A stretch of 20,420 bases of DNA, taken from assembly GCA_964480635.1 (NCBI GenBank), contig CAYZQE010000041.1:1-20420 (forward strand). The letters run 5' to 3'. Under the pieces are notes generated by a model. The model ran no database searches. It saw only the letters and a list, made by a program, of their open reading frames with translations, and was not told the origin of the DNA. Position numbers and translations under genes: made by a program. The DNA comes from CAYZQE01 sp964480635. GTDB taxonomy: Bacteria > Pseudomonadota > Gammaproteobacteria > GCA-001735895. Positions 1 through 6,359 of the stretch are shown piece after piece; position 1 is the stretch's first letter; each line of letters starts with the position of its first letter.

Positions 1-271
1 TAACGTTAAAATATTGCACATAATAGCGGCCAATCATTTGCATCGCTTTTGAAAGACCATCCTTTTTGTTGGGTGTCATTAATAAATGCACATGATTGGT
101 CATTAAGGCATAGGCGTGTAATTCACACTCATGTTTTTCACAGGCTGATTTTAGCTTGTCCAAATAAAACTGATAATCTTCTTCTTTATAAAATATGGGC
201 TCTTTGTTATTTCCTCTCACAATAACATGCTGGGGCTGGCCTATTAATACGAAGCGCGGGAGTCTTGCCAT
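1..271 (-). CDS. REP-associated tyrosine transposase (RAYT, IS200-like Y1 superfamily), N-terminal part, cut by window edge
   Basis: The minus strand from the ATG at 271 reads MARLPRFVLIGQPQHVIVRG and continues in frame to the left edge, giving about 90 residues of a protein that is usually longer. The Y1/HUH signature is visible as NHVHLLMTP near residues 64-72. It is preceded by the usual RAYT segment HECELHAYALMT, and an N-terminal GNN(K)EPIF block is also typical. Known family role: a single-domain HUH nuclease that acts on hairpin REP sequences and is normally single-copy and non-autonomous. The catalytic tyrosine lies beyond the window, so integrity cannot be judged. The 80 bp upstream hold a short hairpin, and beyond that a truncated gene, which fits insertion or rearrangement here. 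Confidence 0.88.
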   Translation of the reverse strand, partial: MARLPRFVLIGQPQHVIVRGNNKEPIFYKEEDYQFYLDKLKSACEKHECELHAYALMTNHVHLLMTPNKKDGLSKAMQMIGRYYVQYFNV

Positions 272-324
272 GATTTTTAGTCAAATGATTAATTAAGTTG
301 AGTTTAACCTATTAAAACCCATAT

Positions 325-349
325 ACCAATCGAGTCTGACCCTATTGGT
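325..349. repeat. REP-like hairpin at the RAYT 5' flank
   Basis: ACCAAT (325-330) and ATTGGT (344-349) form perfect 6-bp arms around a 13-nt loop containing GAGTCTGACCC. I recall GTCTGACCC-type sequences as common beside RAYT genes. The hairpin ends three bases before the point where the neighbouring PAS reading frame breaks off, so it may mark the element's boundary. Its role as a RAYT substrate is inference. Confidence 0.45.
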
Positions 350-351
350 TT

Positions 352-606
352 TCAAAACAGGGTGTAGTCGTTAGACTGCACATCTTCCACCGTGCAAAAT
401 ATACGGTGGTGTTGGCCGACTATATCATTCAAGCTATAGCCGACTACTGCTAAAAAATTACTGTTAGCGTCTAATATCAACCCATCTAAATCGAATGAAA
501 TAACGGCCATTGATCGGTCGATAGCCGTTATTAATGATTCAGCGTCAATAAGCTTATTTTTTAAACTTAACGTTTCATCGTTGTTGTTGCTAGTGTGCCA
601 AAACAT
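352..606 (-). pseudogene. Truncated N-terminal PAS domain of a chemotaxis/sensor protein
   Basis: The minus-strand frame from ATG 606 encodes 84 residues. Residues 23-84 match the first half of a PAS domain of the kind at the start of methyl-accepting chemotaxis proteins: AVISFDLDGLILDANSNFL, then GYSLNDIVGQHHRIFC. The frame stops with TGA directly after ...YTLF, where such proteins normally continue with FW and the rest of the PAS fold, followed by a signalling domain. The break lies three bases from the RAYT-associated hairpin, so the 3' part was probably lost on insertion or rearrangement. An AGGGAAAA ribosome-binding stretch still sits before the start. No MCP signalling domain is present, so it is probably non-functional. 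Confidence 0.75.
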
Positions 607-726
607 ATGTTTTCCCTAAAAAATGATTATCATATCTTTAAATTCATTAAATTAACTTTAGTCCAGAGTTGTTATTTTACAAGGTTATTAGTCTATTATT
701 AAAAATCAAAGTAAATCTAATCTAAA

Positions 727-794
727 GGGGACAAGACCACGTTTAGCTCAAACGGTTACTTCACATACTCTCCGTTATGCGAAGTTTTATTTAT
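727..794 (+). repeat. Direct hairpin repeat, copy 1 (left flank of toxin-antitoxin cassette)
   Basis: The 39 bases 756-794 recur exactly at 1703-1741, in the same orientation. The less perfect upstream part (727-745, GGGGACAAGACCACGTTTA) resembles 1678-1694. Inside the exact core, ACTTCACATA and TATGCGAAGT can pair as a 10-bp stem with one A-C mismatch around an 8-nt loop. The two copies bracket the TumE/TumA genes. Confidence 0.8.
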
Positions 795-825
795 CCCTCA
801 ATATTGACAAAATAATCAGTTTGAA

Positions 826-854
826 TTTACAACCGATTTTTTTTAAACTATTAT
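826..854 (+). promoter_or_regulatory. Predicted sigma-70 promoter of the tumE-tumA operon
   Basis: The -35 TTTACA (826-831) and -10 TATTAT (849-854) each match the consensus at five of six positions and are separated by exactly 17 bp. Transcription would begin near 861, about 24 nt before the GTG start at 885. The -10 lies inside the left arm of the 25-bp palindrome, which is a repression geometry. A TTGACA at 804-809 lacks a good -10 at the right distance. Confidence 0.6.
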
Positions 855-871
855 CATCTAATGATAATAGT
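847..871. promoter_or_regulatory. Perfect 25-bp palindromic operator for toxin-antitoxin autoregulation
   Basis: The arms ACTATTATCAT (847-857) and ATGATAATAGT (861-871) are exact reverse complements around CTA. The site covers the predicted -10 and start of transcription, 13 bp before the toxin start codon. The downstream winged-helix antitoxin is the natural candidate to bind it; this is inferred from position and from how antitoxins usually regulate. Confidence 0.65.
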
Positions 872-884
872 CAGATTGCATTAA

Positions 885-1250
885 GTGCCCAAAAACACCC
901 TCCTTGACGTGGGTCTTGAAACACTACTCGATTTAGATGGAAATATATTTCCGATGGACAATGGTTACTGGACTAAATTTGAATCTAGAATTATTCAACC
1001 TAATAAGCATATACCACACGGCATAAAATACTCATTAACACTCCATGATCGACATAATCATAGAATATTAGGTTACGACAATGCCCATGGCATTAAAGCC
1101 AAAAAGAAAACATTCCAAGCAAAAAGGCAAGAATGGGATCATAAACACGAAAAAATGAACATCACTATTTATGAATTTGAAAATGCTGGCCAATTACTGG
1201 AAGATTTTTGGCTCGATGCCAACCGCATAATGACCGATAAAAACCAATGA
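885..1250 (+). CDS. tumE: TumE-family toxin (DUF6516)
   Basis: This 121-residue protein starts at GTG 885. It carries the family's recognisable blocks: a short L(D)LDG strand, NGYWTKFESR near residues 26-35, HGIKYSLTLHDR near 45-56 and the conserved DNAH motif near 65-68 (GYDNAHGI). The C-terminal helix has FWLDANR. By recall this matches DUF6516/TumE, toxins paired with a winged-helix antitoxin; the molecular target is not evident from the sequence. The toxin is the first gene, 10 bp before its partner. It has no clear Shine-Dalgarno sequence, whereas the antitoxin has GAGGA, which could favour antitoxin synthesis. An operator and matching repeats surround the pair. The family call is fairly firm; toxicity is inferred. 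Confidence 0.78.
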   Translation: MPKNTLLDVGLETLLDLDGNIFPMDNGYWTKFESRIIQPNKHIPHGIKYSLTLHDRHNHRILGYDNAHGIKAKKKTFQAKRQEWDHKHEKMNITIYEFENAGQLLEDFWLDANRIMTDKNQ

Positions 1251-1260
1251 GGATCGATTA

Positions 1261-1653
1261 ATGAACACCCAAACAATGCCCGTAGGAATCATCCAAAAAG
1301 ATGAATTTATCAAGCGAACTATCGCCATTGCTAAAGGACAATACAAACCGAAAAAAAACGAACCGAAAATTTGGTTCGAGTCTTTAAAGTCTATGGCTCA
1401 GGTATTAAGTAATGAAAACCAAGAACTATTACGCATCATCATTAAACACAAACCAAGCTCTTTATCAGAACTTGAAGCATTAAGTCATCGAAAAAAACCT
1501 AACCTATCCAGGACATTAAAAACATTAGCAAAATATGGCATCGTCGAACTTTCTAAAGTAAAAGGGCGTTTAGTTCCTAGAGTAAAAGCGACTGACTTTA
1601 AAATTGAATTTGGGCTACATAACCCTAAATACAACAATACTGCAATACAGTAA
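1261..1653 (+). CDS. tumA: Winged-helix antitoxin/repressor of the TumA type
   Basis: This is a 130-residue protein. The N-terminal ~50 residues are basic and probably contact the toxin. Residues ~51-112 form a MarR-like winged helix: a first helix ENQELLRIIIKHKPSSL, a recognition region KKPNLSRTLKTLAKYGIVEL, and a wing KVKGRLVPRVKA. This resembles the HVO_A0114-type putative DNA-binding partner found beside DUF6516 genes. GAGGA (1249-1253), overlapping the toxin stop, gives a good ribosome-binding site 7 bp before ATG 1261. It probably binds the 847-871 palindrome and represses the operon, and neutralises TumE directly. The stop codon lies in the loop of a 10-bp hairpin (1638-1663). Confidence 0.78.
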   Translation: MNTQTMPVGIIQKDEFIKRTIAIAKGQYKPKKNEPKIWFESLKSMAQVLSNENQELLRIIIKHKPSSLSELEALSHRKKPNLSRTLKTLAKYGIVELSKVKGRLVPRVKATDFKIEFGLHNPKYNNTAIQ

Positions 1654-1663
1654 TATTGCAGTA
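1638..1663 (+). other. Perfect 10-bp stem-loop over the tumA stop codon
   Basis: TACTGCAATA (1638-1647) pairs exactly with TATTGCAGTA (1654-1663). The 6-nt loop CAGTAA contains the antitoxin's TAA. No run of T follows, so it is not a standard intrinsic terminator. It may protect the 3' end of the mRNA or be an end structure of the cassette. Confidence 0.55.
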
Positions 1664-1677
1664 ATAAGGAGGAAAAT

Positions 1678-1741
1678 GGGGCAAGACCCGTTTACAAGGC
1701 AATTACTTCACATACTCTCCGTTATGCGAAGTTTTATTTAT
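1678..1741 (+). repeat. Direct hairpin repeat, copy 2 (right flank of toxin-antitoxin cassette)
   Basis: 1703-1741 is identical to 756-794. The upstream GGGGCAAGACCCGTTTA (1678-1694) matches copy 1 apart from small indels. The same imperfect 10-bp hairpin forms. The copy lies about 107 bp before kdsC, at the edge between accessory and conserved operon sequence. Confidence 0.8.
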
Positions 1742-1771
1742 GTAAGGGTAAAGCCAAAACTTTGTTTACAA

Positions 1772-1777
1772 TATAAT
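1772..1777 (+). promoter_or_regulatory. Candidate -10 box for the kdsC operon
   Basis: A perfect TATAAT lies 71 bp before kdsC. No convincing -35 is seen 16-18 bp upstream. It is plausible because the accessory insertion has separated kdsC from any upstream operon promoter, but it is unproven. Confidence 0.35.
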
Positions 1778-1848
1778 CTCGCCATAAAGTAGCTACTTTT
1801 TCTATGAATTAGCTTTATAATTACTGTTTTAAATTCGAGCTTTATTTT

Positions 1849-2370
1849 ATGACTGGCATAAACCAACGAGCTAAAAATATTGAGTTAGTGATTTTTGATA
1901 TAGACGGTGTACTCACCACCGGCGCATTATATTTTGATAATAATGGCGATGAATACAAAGCCTTCCATTCAAAAGATGGTCATGGCATTCGCATGTTATT
2001 AGAATGCGGCATTCAAGCGGCTGTTATTACTGGGCGCAAGTCTAAGCTTGTGGAACACCGTATGCATGACCTTGGTTTAACTATTATTTACCAAGGTTAT
2101 CGAGATAAACGCCCTGCGTTTAAATTATTGCTCGAAGAAACAGGGTTAAAACCAGAGAGCATTGCTTATGTGGGTGATGACGTTGTTGATTTACCTGTTA
2201 TGACACAAGTTGGCTTCGCCGTTGCTGTTGGCGATGCCCATGAATTTGTAAAAAAACATGCTCATTATGTCACTAAAACTCCTGGGGGTTTAGGGGCGGG
2301 TCGAGAAATTATTGAATTAATTTTAGATGCCAAAGGTCTATTAGAAGATAAGCTCAACTCTTATTTATAA
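1849..2370 (+). CDS. kdsC: 3-deoxy-D-manno-octulosonate 8-phosphate phosphatase (KdsC)
   Basis: This 173-residue HAD-superfamily phosphatase is of normal KdsC length and has no cap domain. Motif I is FDIDGVLTTG (residues 16-25) with nucleophile Asp17 and Asp19. Motif II is VITGRKS, and motif IV is YVGDDVVDLPVM, supplying the Mg-binding acids. It removes phosphate from Kdo-8-P in the cytoplasm to give Kdo for the LPS inner core. It leads a run with lptC, lptA and lptB. The usual upstream partner kdsD (arabinose-5-phosphate isomerase) is absent; repeat and toxin-antitoxin sequence occupies its place, so this gene probably uses its own promoter. Confidence 0.95.
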   Translation: MTGINQRAKNIELVIFDIDGVLTTGALYFDNNGDEYKAFHSKDGHGIRMLLECGIQAAVITGRKSKLVEHRMHDLGLTIIYQGYRDKRPAFKLLLEETGLKPESIAYVGDDVVDLPVMTQVGFAVAVGDAHEFVKKHAHYVTKTPGGLGAGREIIELILDAKGLLEDKLNSYL

Positions 2371-2398
2371 ATAAGCCTTAAGAAAACCGACCCCATAT

Positions 2399-2953
2399 AT
2401 GAACCGTTTGCTATTCCTTGCTTTAATATTAAGTTTAATAATTGCGGTCACTTTTTCGGCATTAAACAATAAGAAACCGCAGCTACCGACTGCACTATTA
2501 AAAATCCCAAACAATATTGATTATTACTTAAAAAACACTCATCAAAAAAGCTTTAAAACCGATGGTACGATTGGCTTCACTTTAAGCAGTGATTTGATTA
2601 AACATTATAAAAAAGAAGATAAAAGCCTAATGATAAAACCTAATGTTGTTGTTCAGCGCAATAACGTCTGGCAAATAAGTGCTCAACAAGGTGATTTTTT
2701 TCACCCTGAAGAAATCATTAGTTTCAACAACGATGTCTTACTTGAGAGAAAAAACAATGCGCCCATGTTTAAAGTAAATGCCGATTCATTACGCTTTAAC
2801 ATTCAACAAGACCTTGTTATCTCAGAATCCAATGTTAAAGTAACAGCAGACAATTGGCACCTTAATGCAAAAACGATGTCCCTTGATTTGAAAAATGAAG
2901 TTCATCAATTTACCCATGTAACTGCACGTTATAGACATGATAAAAATACTTAA
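2399..2953 (+). CDS. lptC: LPS export ABC transporter periplasmic protein LptC
   Basis: This 184-residue protein has an uncleaved N-terminal membrane helix (residues 3-22, LLFLALILSLIIAVTFSA) followed by a periplasmic beta-rich OstA/LptC domain. Recognisable strands include ISAQQGDFFHPEEIISFNNDVLLERK and ITADNWHL-like repeats near the C terminus. LptC anchors to LptB2FG in the inner membrane and passes LPS to LptA. Its 3' end overlaps the start of lptA by 17 nt, implying translational coupling. The length matches the family (about 190). Sequence identity in LptC is generally low, but the position between kdsC and lptA makes the call firm. Confidence 0.92.
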   Translation: MNRLLFLALILSLIIAVTFSALNNKKPQLPTALLKIPNNIDYYLKNTHQKSFKTDGTIGFTLSSDLIKHYKKEDKSLMIKPNVVVQRNNVWQISAQQGDFFHPEEIISFNNDVLLERKNNAPMFKVNADSLRFNIQQDLVISESNVKVTADNWHLNAKTMSLDLKNEVHQFTHVTARYRHDKNT

Positions 2954-3425
2954 TACCCTTTTCTTAGTTGCACTCAGCTTTAATGTGTTTGCCCTAAAAT
3001 CAGATAGAGACCAGCCTATTGATATTACAGCTGACCAATTAGAAATAAATGAAGCCAAACAAATTAGCACCTATACAGGCAATGTCACTTTCAAACAAGG
3101 AAGCCTAAACATAACCGCAGAAACACTGACTTTATATTTTGATGATGACAATGCACTAGATTATATGGAGATGACTGGAACCCCAGTTCATCTGAAACAG
3201 CAAAGTGACCAAAATAAATTAATGCAAGGTTCTGCCAACCGCATTATTTATCGCGACAAAGATTCACTTTTAACGCTACATACCAATGCGATGTTTTCAT
3301 CGGGCAACGAGCAGATCACCTCTAATTTCATTCAAATCAATACGGATAATGAACACATTAAAGCGGGTAAGAATGACAAAGAACATCGTGTTCGTATAAA
3401 AATCATGCCACGTTCCAAAAATTAA
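2937..3425 (+). CDS. lptA: Periplasmic LPS bridge protein LptA
   Basis: This 162-residue protein has an N-terminal signal peptide (ILNTLFLVALSFNVFA, cleavage likely after residue 19). The mature OstA-like beta-jellyroll starts with DQPIDITADQLEINEAKQIS, then YTGNVTFKQGSLNITAETL, the hallmark of LptA. It polymerises across the periplasm to connect LptC with the outer-membrane LptDE. The start codon lies inside lptC in another frame, and lptB follows after 14 nt. Length and motifs are normal. Confidence 0.94.
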   Translation: MIKILNTLFLVALSFNVFALKSDRDQPIDITADQLEINEAKQISTYTGNVTFKQGSLNITAETLTLYFDDDNALDYMEMTGTPVHLKQQSDQNKLMQGSANRIIYRDKDSLLTLHTNAMFSSGNEQITSNFIQINTDNEHIKAGKNDKEHRVRIKIMPRSKN

Positions 3426-3439
3426 TTAACCATTAATAG

Positions 3440-4165
3440 ATGAATATTCTCCGCGCCGAAAATTTAGCTAAAGCTTATAAAAAACGAGAGGTTGTTAAAT
3501 CAGTTTCACTTGAGGTAAAACAAGGTGAAATTATTGGCTTACTCGGGCCCAATGGCGCTGGAAAAACCACCTGTTTTTATATGATTGTTGGCCTTGTGCA
3601 ACACGACAAAGGCAATATCACCTTAAACGACCAACAGATTGGGCACCTCCCCATTCACAAACGCGCTCAACTAGGCATAGGTTATTTACCTCAAGAAGCG
3701 TCTATATTTCGTACTCTAACGGTTAAACAAAATATTTTAGCTATTTTAGAACTCAACACCAAGCTCAAGAAAAAAGACCATCAACACCACCTCAATCAAT
3801 TATTGGATGACTTCCAAATTCAGCACATTGGCGAAAGCCAAGGTATTGCTTTATCAGGTGGCGAAAGACGGCGGGTAGAAATTGCACGCGCACTGGCTGC
3901 CCAACCTCAATTTATATTACTGGATGAACCTTTTGCCGGTGTTGACCCAATCTCTGTTCTTGATATTCAAGAAATTATCCGACAACTGGCAGATAGAGAT
4001 ATTGGCGTCCTTATAACAGACCATAATGTGAGGGAAACACTGGGTATTTGTGAAAAATCATATGTCATGGGCGATGGAAAAATCATTTGTAAAGGCAATT
4101 CAGAACACATTTTATCCGACGAACAAGTAAAAAAGTTTTACTTAGGTGAGAAATTTACGCTATAA
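3440..4165 (+). CDS. lptB: LPS export ABC transporter ATPase LptB
   Basis: This 241-residue ABC ATPase has Walker A GPNGAGKT (residues 36-43), the Q-loop in YLPQEASIF, the signature LSGGERRR, Walker B FILLDEPFAGVDP and the switch histidine in ITDHNVRET. The PQEASIFR and DHNVRETL wording is typical of LptB rather than of amino-acid transporters. The dimer powers extraction of LPS from the inner membrane together with LptF and LptG, which are not in this window. It lies directly behind lptA and 75 bp ahead of rpoN, the common proteobacterial order. Confidence 0.96.
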   Translation: MNILRAENLAKAYKKREVVKSVSLEVKQGEIIGLLGPNGAGKTTCFYMIVGLVQHDKGNITLNDQQIGHLPIHKRAQLGIGYLPQEASIFRTLTVKQNILAILELNTKLKKKDHQHHLNQLLDDFQIQHIGESQGIALSGGERRRVEIARALAAQPQFILLDEPFAGVDPISVLDIQEIIRQLADRDIGVLITDHNVRETLGICEKSYVMGDGKIICKGNSEHILSDEQVKKFYLGEKFTL

Positions 4166-4240
4166 AGAGTAATATAAATAAAATATTTGGCATAACGACT
4201 TTGAATCAAACACTTATGGATCATCAATCACTCTAACCGC

Positions 4241-5743
4241 ATGAAGCAAAGCTTACAATTACGTATCGGACAGAGTCTATCAATGACTCCACAATTGCAG
4301 CAGGCAATTAAATTATTACAGCTTTCATCATTAGAGTTACAAACCGAGATTCAAGAAGCATTAGATTCAAATCCCTTATTAGAAGTTGAAGAGAATAACG
4401 ACACTTTAAATACTGAGAATAAAAAAGAAGAAAAAAAAGCCAATGACAATGATGCTGAAGACATCACCGAAATAAAAACCTCCGCCGATAATTTATCAGA
4501 CGATAGATCGGCTCAAGAACTACCCGATGAATTAGCCACCGACAGTGACTGGGATGACTTTTATGAACACTCCCCAACTGCAACAGCCTCAGCCACCTCA
4601 GCTGCGCCGTCAGCCGATGATCAACGCGATATCTACGACAATAAAACTGAATCTAGTAATGATCTCATTGATCACTTAATTTGGCAGCTTGATGGTGCTC
4701 GGCTCAGTACAACCGATTATAACATTGGCATCAGCATTATTGATGGCATTGATGAACATGGTTATTTACAGGAAACCATTGAAGACATCAGAATCAGTCT
4801 TTCAAACGGCGTCGACATTGAGCTTGACGAAATTGAAGCTGTTTTGCATCTCATTCAAAATTTCGACCCCATTGGTATTGCCGCGCGTACACCCTCAGAA
4901 TGCATGACCGTTCAACTCAAACGCATGGATGCCGATACCCCGCATTTAAAAAAGGCACTTATTCTTGTCGATCGATACTTAGAACAATTAGCGCATAATG
5001 ACATTGCCCTTCTAAAGCGCAGATTAAACGCTTCGGAGCAAGAACTGAGTCAGATCATTGCATTAATACGTTCAACCAACCCCCATCCTGGGCAAGCATT
5101 AAACAGCACTCAAATCGAATATATTATCCCTGATGTTTACGTTAAAAAAATGGGTCACGAATGGTTTGTGACTATTAATCCAGACAATGCTCCTAAGCTA
5201 TCGGTTAACAATTTATATGCGAGCTTAATTAAACGGGGCGACCATGGTGCAGATAACACCTTTTTAAAAAACAATCTCCAAGAAGCAAAATGGTTTATTA
5301 AGAGTTTACAAAGCCGCCACGATACGCTGTTAAAGGTAGGTAATGAGATTGTTAAAAAACAAACGGCATTTTTTGAATATGGTGAAGAGGCCATGAAACC
5401 CATGGTGCTTAAAGACATCGCCGAGCAACTAGAAATGCACGAATCAACCATCTCGCGCATTACAACCAACAAATACATGCACACGCCCCGTGGCATTTTA
5501 GAATTTAAATTTTTCTTTTCTAGCCACGTTAGCACAGCTGACGGTGGCGCATGTTCAGCAACGGCCATTCGATCCATTATAAAAAAACTCATTGCTGCTG
5601 AAATACCAAAAAAACCATTAAGTGATAATAAAATTGCAACTTTATTAGATGGGCAAGGAATAAATGTAGCGCGAAGAACGGTCGCCAAGTACCGTGAAGC
5701 GCTCAATATTCCCCCATCAAATGAGAGAAAGCGTCTATTATAA
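4241..5743 (+). CDS. rpoN: RNA polymerase sigma-54 factor RpoN
   Basis: This 500-residue protein has all sigma-54 regions. Region I (1-50) is rich in Gln and Leu (SLSMTPQLQQAIKLLQLSSL). Region II (~51-130) is acidic and low-complexity, followed by the core-binding domain (~140-330). The helix-turn-helix is DIAEQLEMHESTISRITTNK, and the RpoN box ARRTVAKYRE (477-486) reads the -24 element. It directs transcription that depends on AAA+ activators. The gene follows lptB with no terminator visible and precedes hpf and the Ntr-type PTS genes, as in many gammaproteobacteria. Length and motifs are intact. Confidence 0.97.
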   Translation: MKQSLQLRIGQSLSMTPQLQQAIKLLQLSSLELQTEIQEALDSNPLLEVEENNDTLNTENKKEEKKANDNDAEDITEIKTSADNLSDDRSAQELPDELATDSDWDDFYEHSPTATASATSAAPSADDQRDIYDNKTESSNDLIDHLIWQLDGARLSTTDYNIGISIIDGIDEHGYLQETIEDIRISLSNGVDIELDEIEAVLHLIQNFDPIGIAARTPSECMTVQLKRMDADTPHLKKALILVDRYLEQLAHNDIALLKRRLNASEQELSQIIALIRSTNPHPGQALNSTQIEYIIPDVYVKKMGHEWFVTINPDNAPKLSVNNLYASLIKRGDHGADNTFLKNNLQEAKWFIKSLQSRHDTLLKVGNEIVKKQTAFFEYGEEAMKPMVLKDIAEQLEMHESTISRITTNKYMHTPRGILEFKFFFSSHVSTADGGACSATAIRSIIKKLIAAEIPKKPLSDNKIATLLDGQGINVARRTVAKYREALNIPPSNERKRLL

Positions 5744-5760
5744 AGGCGTTATAACCAAGT

Positions 5761-5781
5761 TTAGTTTTTTTTAAAAGCTAA
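5761..5781. repeat. AT-rich imperfect palindrome, copy 1
   Basis: TTAGTTTT (5761-5768) and AAAAGCTAA (5773-5781) pair with one bulged G around a T4 loop, just downstream of rpoN. A nearly identical element lies at 16944-16965 beyond nrdB. The composition would suit a weak bidirectional terminator, but it lacks a GC stem, so that is uncertain. Confidence 0.35.
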
Positions 5782-5789
5782 CAAAGAAC

Positions 5790-5911
5790 GTAATCGCTCA
5801 GATTGTATCTGTCGTTCGTCAGTTCAAGGCGAAAAATATGAGTTGGCATCAAGCCAATGATTATTTTTCAACGCAGAAATGGCGAATGACAGATGCAAGC
5901 TGAGTGATTAC
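5790..5911 (+). ncRNA. Long structured leader upstream of hpf (possible cis-regulatory RNA or palindromic mobile repeat)
   Basis: Bases 5790-5818 pair with 5883-5911: 29 positions, 25 Watson-Crick, 3 G-U wobbles and one A-G mismatch. The loop folds again. GAAAAATA (5831-5838) pairs exactly with TATTTTTC (5862-5869), and TTGGC (5843-5847) with GCCAA (5853-5857) around ATCAA. Between these inner stems TGAG faces TGAT, which could form tandem sheared G-A pairs. The structure ends 16 nt before the hpf ribosome-binding site. The wobbles suggest selection on RNA, but a decaying inverted-repeat element would also look like this. Confidence 0.6.
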
Positions 5912-5938
5912 ACATTAAAACCGTTTAGGAGGTTACTT

Positions 5939-6256
5939 ATGCAAGTTAGTCTAACTGGTCATCACGTTGATGTTACCGATTCAATGCGCGAATATGTTCA
6001 TGAAAAAATTGGGCGCTTAGAACGTCATTTTGATCAAGCACTGGATATTCACGTTGTCTTTAAAGTTGAGAAGCAACGTCACACCGCTGAAGCCACGATG
6101 CACGTCAGTGGCGGCAATTTATTTGCTGATAATACCGAAGATGATATGTACGCGGCCATTGATGGCATGATCGACAAACTCGATAGACAAGGAAAAAAAC
6201 ACAAAGAAAAGCTTAAAAGCCATAGAAATAAAGGGGTTATGCCTGAAGTGGCTTAA
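5939..6256 (+). CDS. hpf: Ribosome hibernation promoting factor, short form (HPF/YfiA family)
   Basis: This 105-residue protein begins MQVSLTGHHVDVTDSMREYV, a standard HPF start, and continues with the beta-alpha-beta-beta-beta-alpha fold. Basic helix residues (KIGRLERHF, KLDRQGKKHKEKLKSHR) contact 16S rRNA. The length matches short HPF, which acts with RMF to form 100S ribosomes; the long-form C-terminal dimerisation domain is absent. The start at 5939 is preferred over an in-frame ATG at 5879 because AGGAGG (5927-5932) sits 6 bp upstream, and the extra 20 residues would be translated hairpin. It lies between rpoN and ptsN as is usual, but with an unusually long structured leader. Confidence 0.95.
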   Translation: MQVSLTGHHVDVTDSMREYVHEKIGRLERHFDQALDIHVVFKVEKQRHTAEATMHVSGGNLFADNTEDDMYAAIDGMIDKLDRQGKKHKEKLKSHRNKGVMPEVA

Positions 6257-6262
6257 ATAATC

Positions 6263-6296
6263 AGCAATTTAATACCAAGGAAGGCGTTAAATTGCT
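6263..6296 (+). other. Stem-loop between hpf and ptsN
   Basis: AGCAATTTAA (6263-6272) and TTAAATTGCT (6287-6296) pair perfectly over 10 bp around a 14-nt loop, just after the hpf stop codon. No T-tract follows. It could stabilise the hpf transcript or mark a processing point within the operon; this is inferred from structure alone. Confidence 0.5.
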
Positions 6297-6359
6297 TGCA
6301 TCACACACAAAAAAACTTATCATTCGACCCTAATTTTAACCCCAGTTTTTTATGCAACT

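Noticed and set aside
756..1741. Integron attC sites flanking a toxin-antitoxin cassette
   Set aside because: GTTATGC in the repeat does not fit the GTTRRRY core, no matching RYYYAAC partner is placed as in attC, and no integrase is present.
1604..1792. 62-residue plus-strand frame running through the second repeat
   Set aside because: It overlaps the antitoxin end, consists largely of repeat and intergenic sequence, and resembles no protein.
2822..3070. 82-residue minus-strand frame across lptC/lptA
   Set aside because: It is antisense to two conserved overlapping genes and has no motif or ribosome-binding site.
5155..5706. 183-residue minus-strand frame inside rpoN
   Set aside because: It is antisense to the highly conserved sigma-54 DNA-binding region and has no recognisable motif.
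5879..5938. Longer hpf reading frame starting at ATG 5879
   Set aside because: The extra 20 residues are encoded by the right arm of the leader hairpin, while AGGAGG sits 6 bp before the ATG at 5939, where the HPF homology begins.
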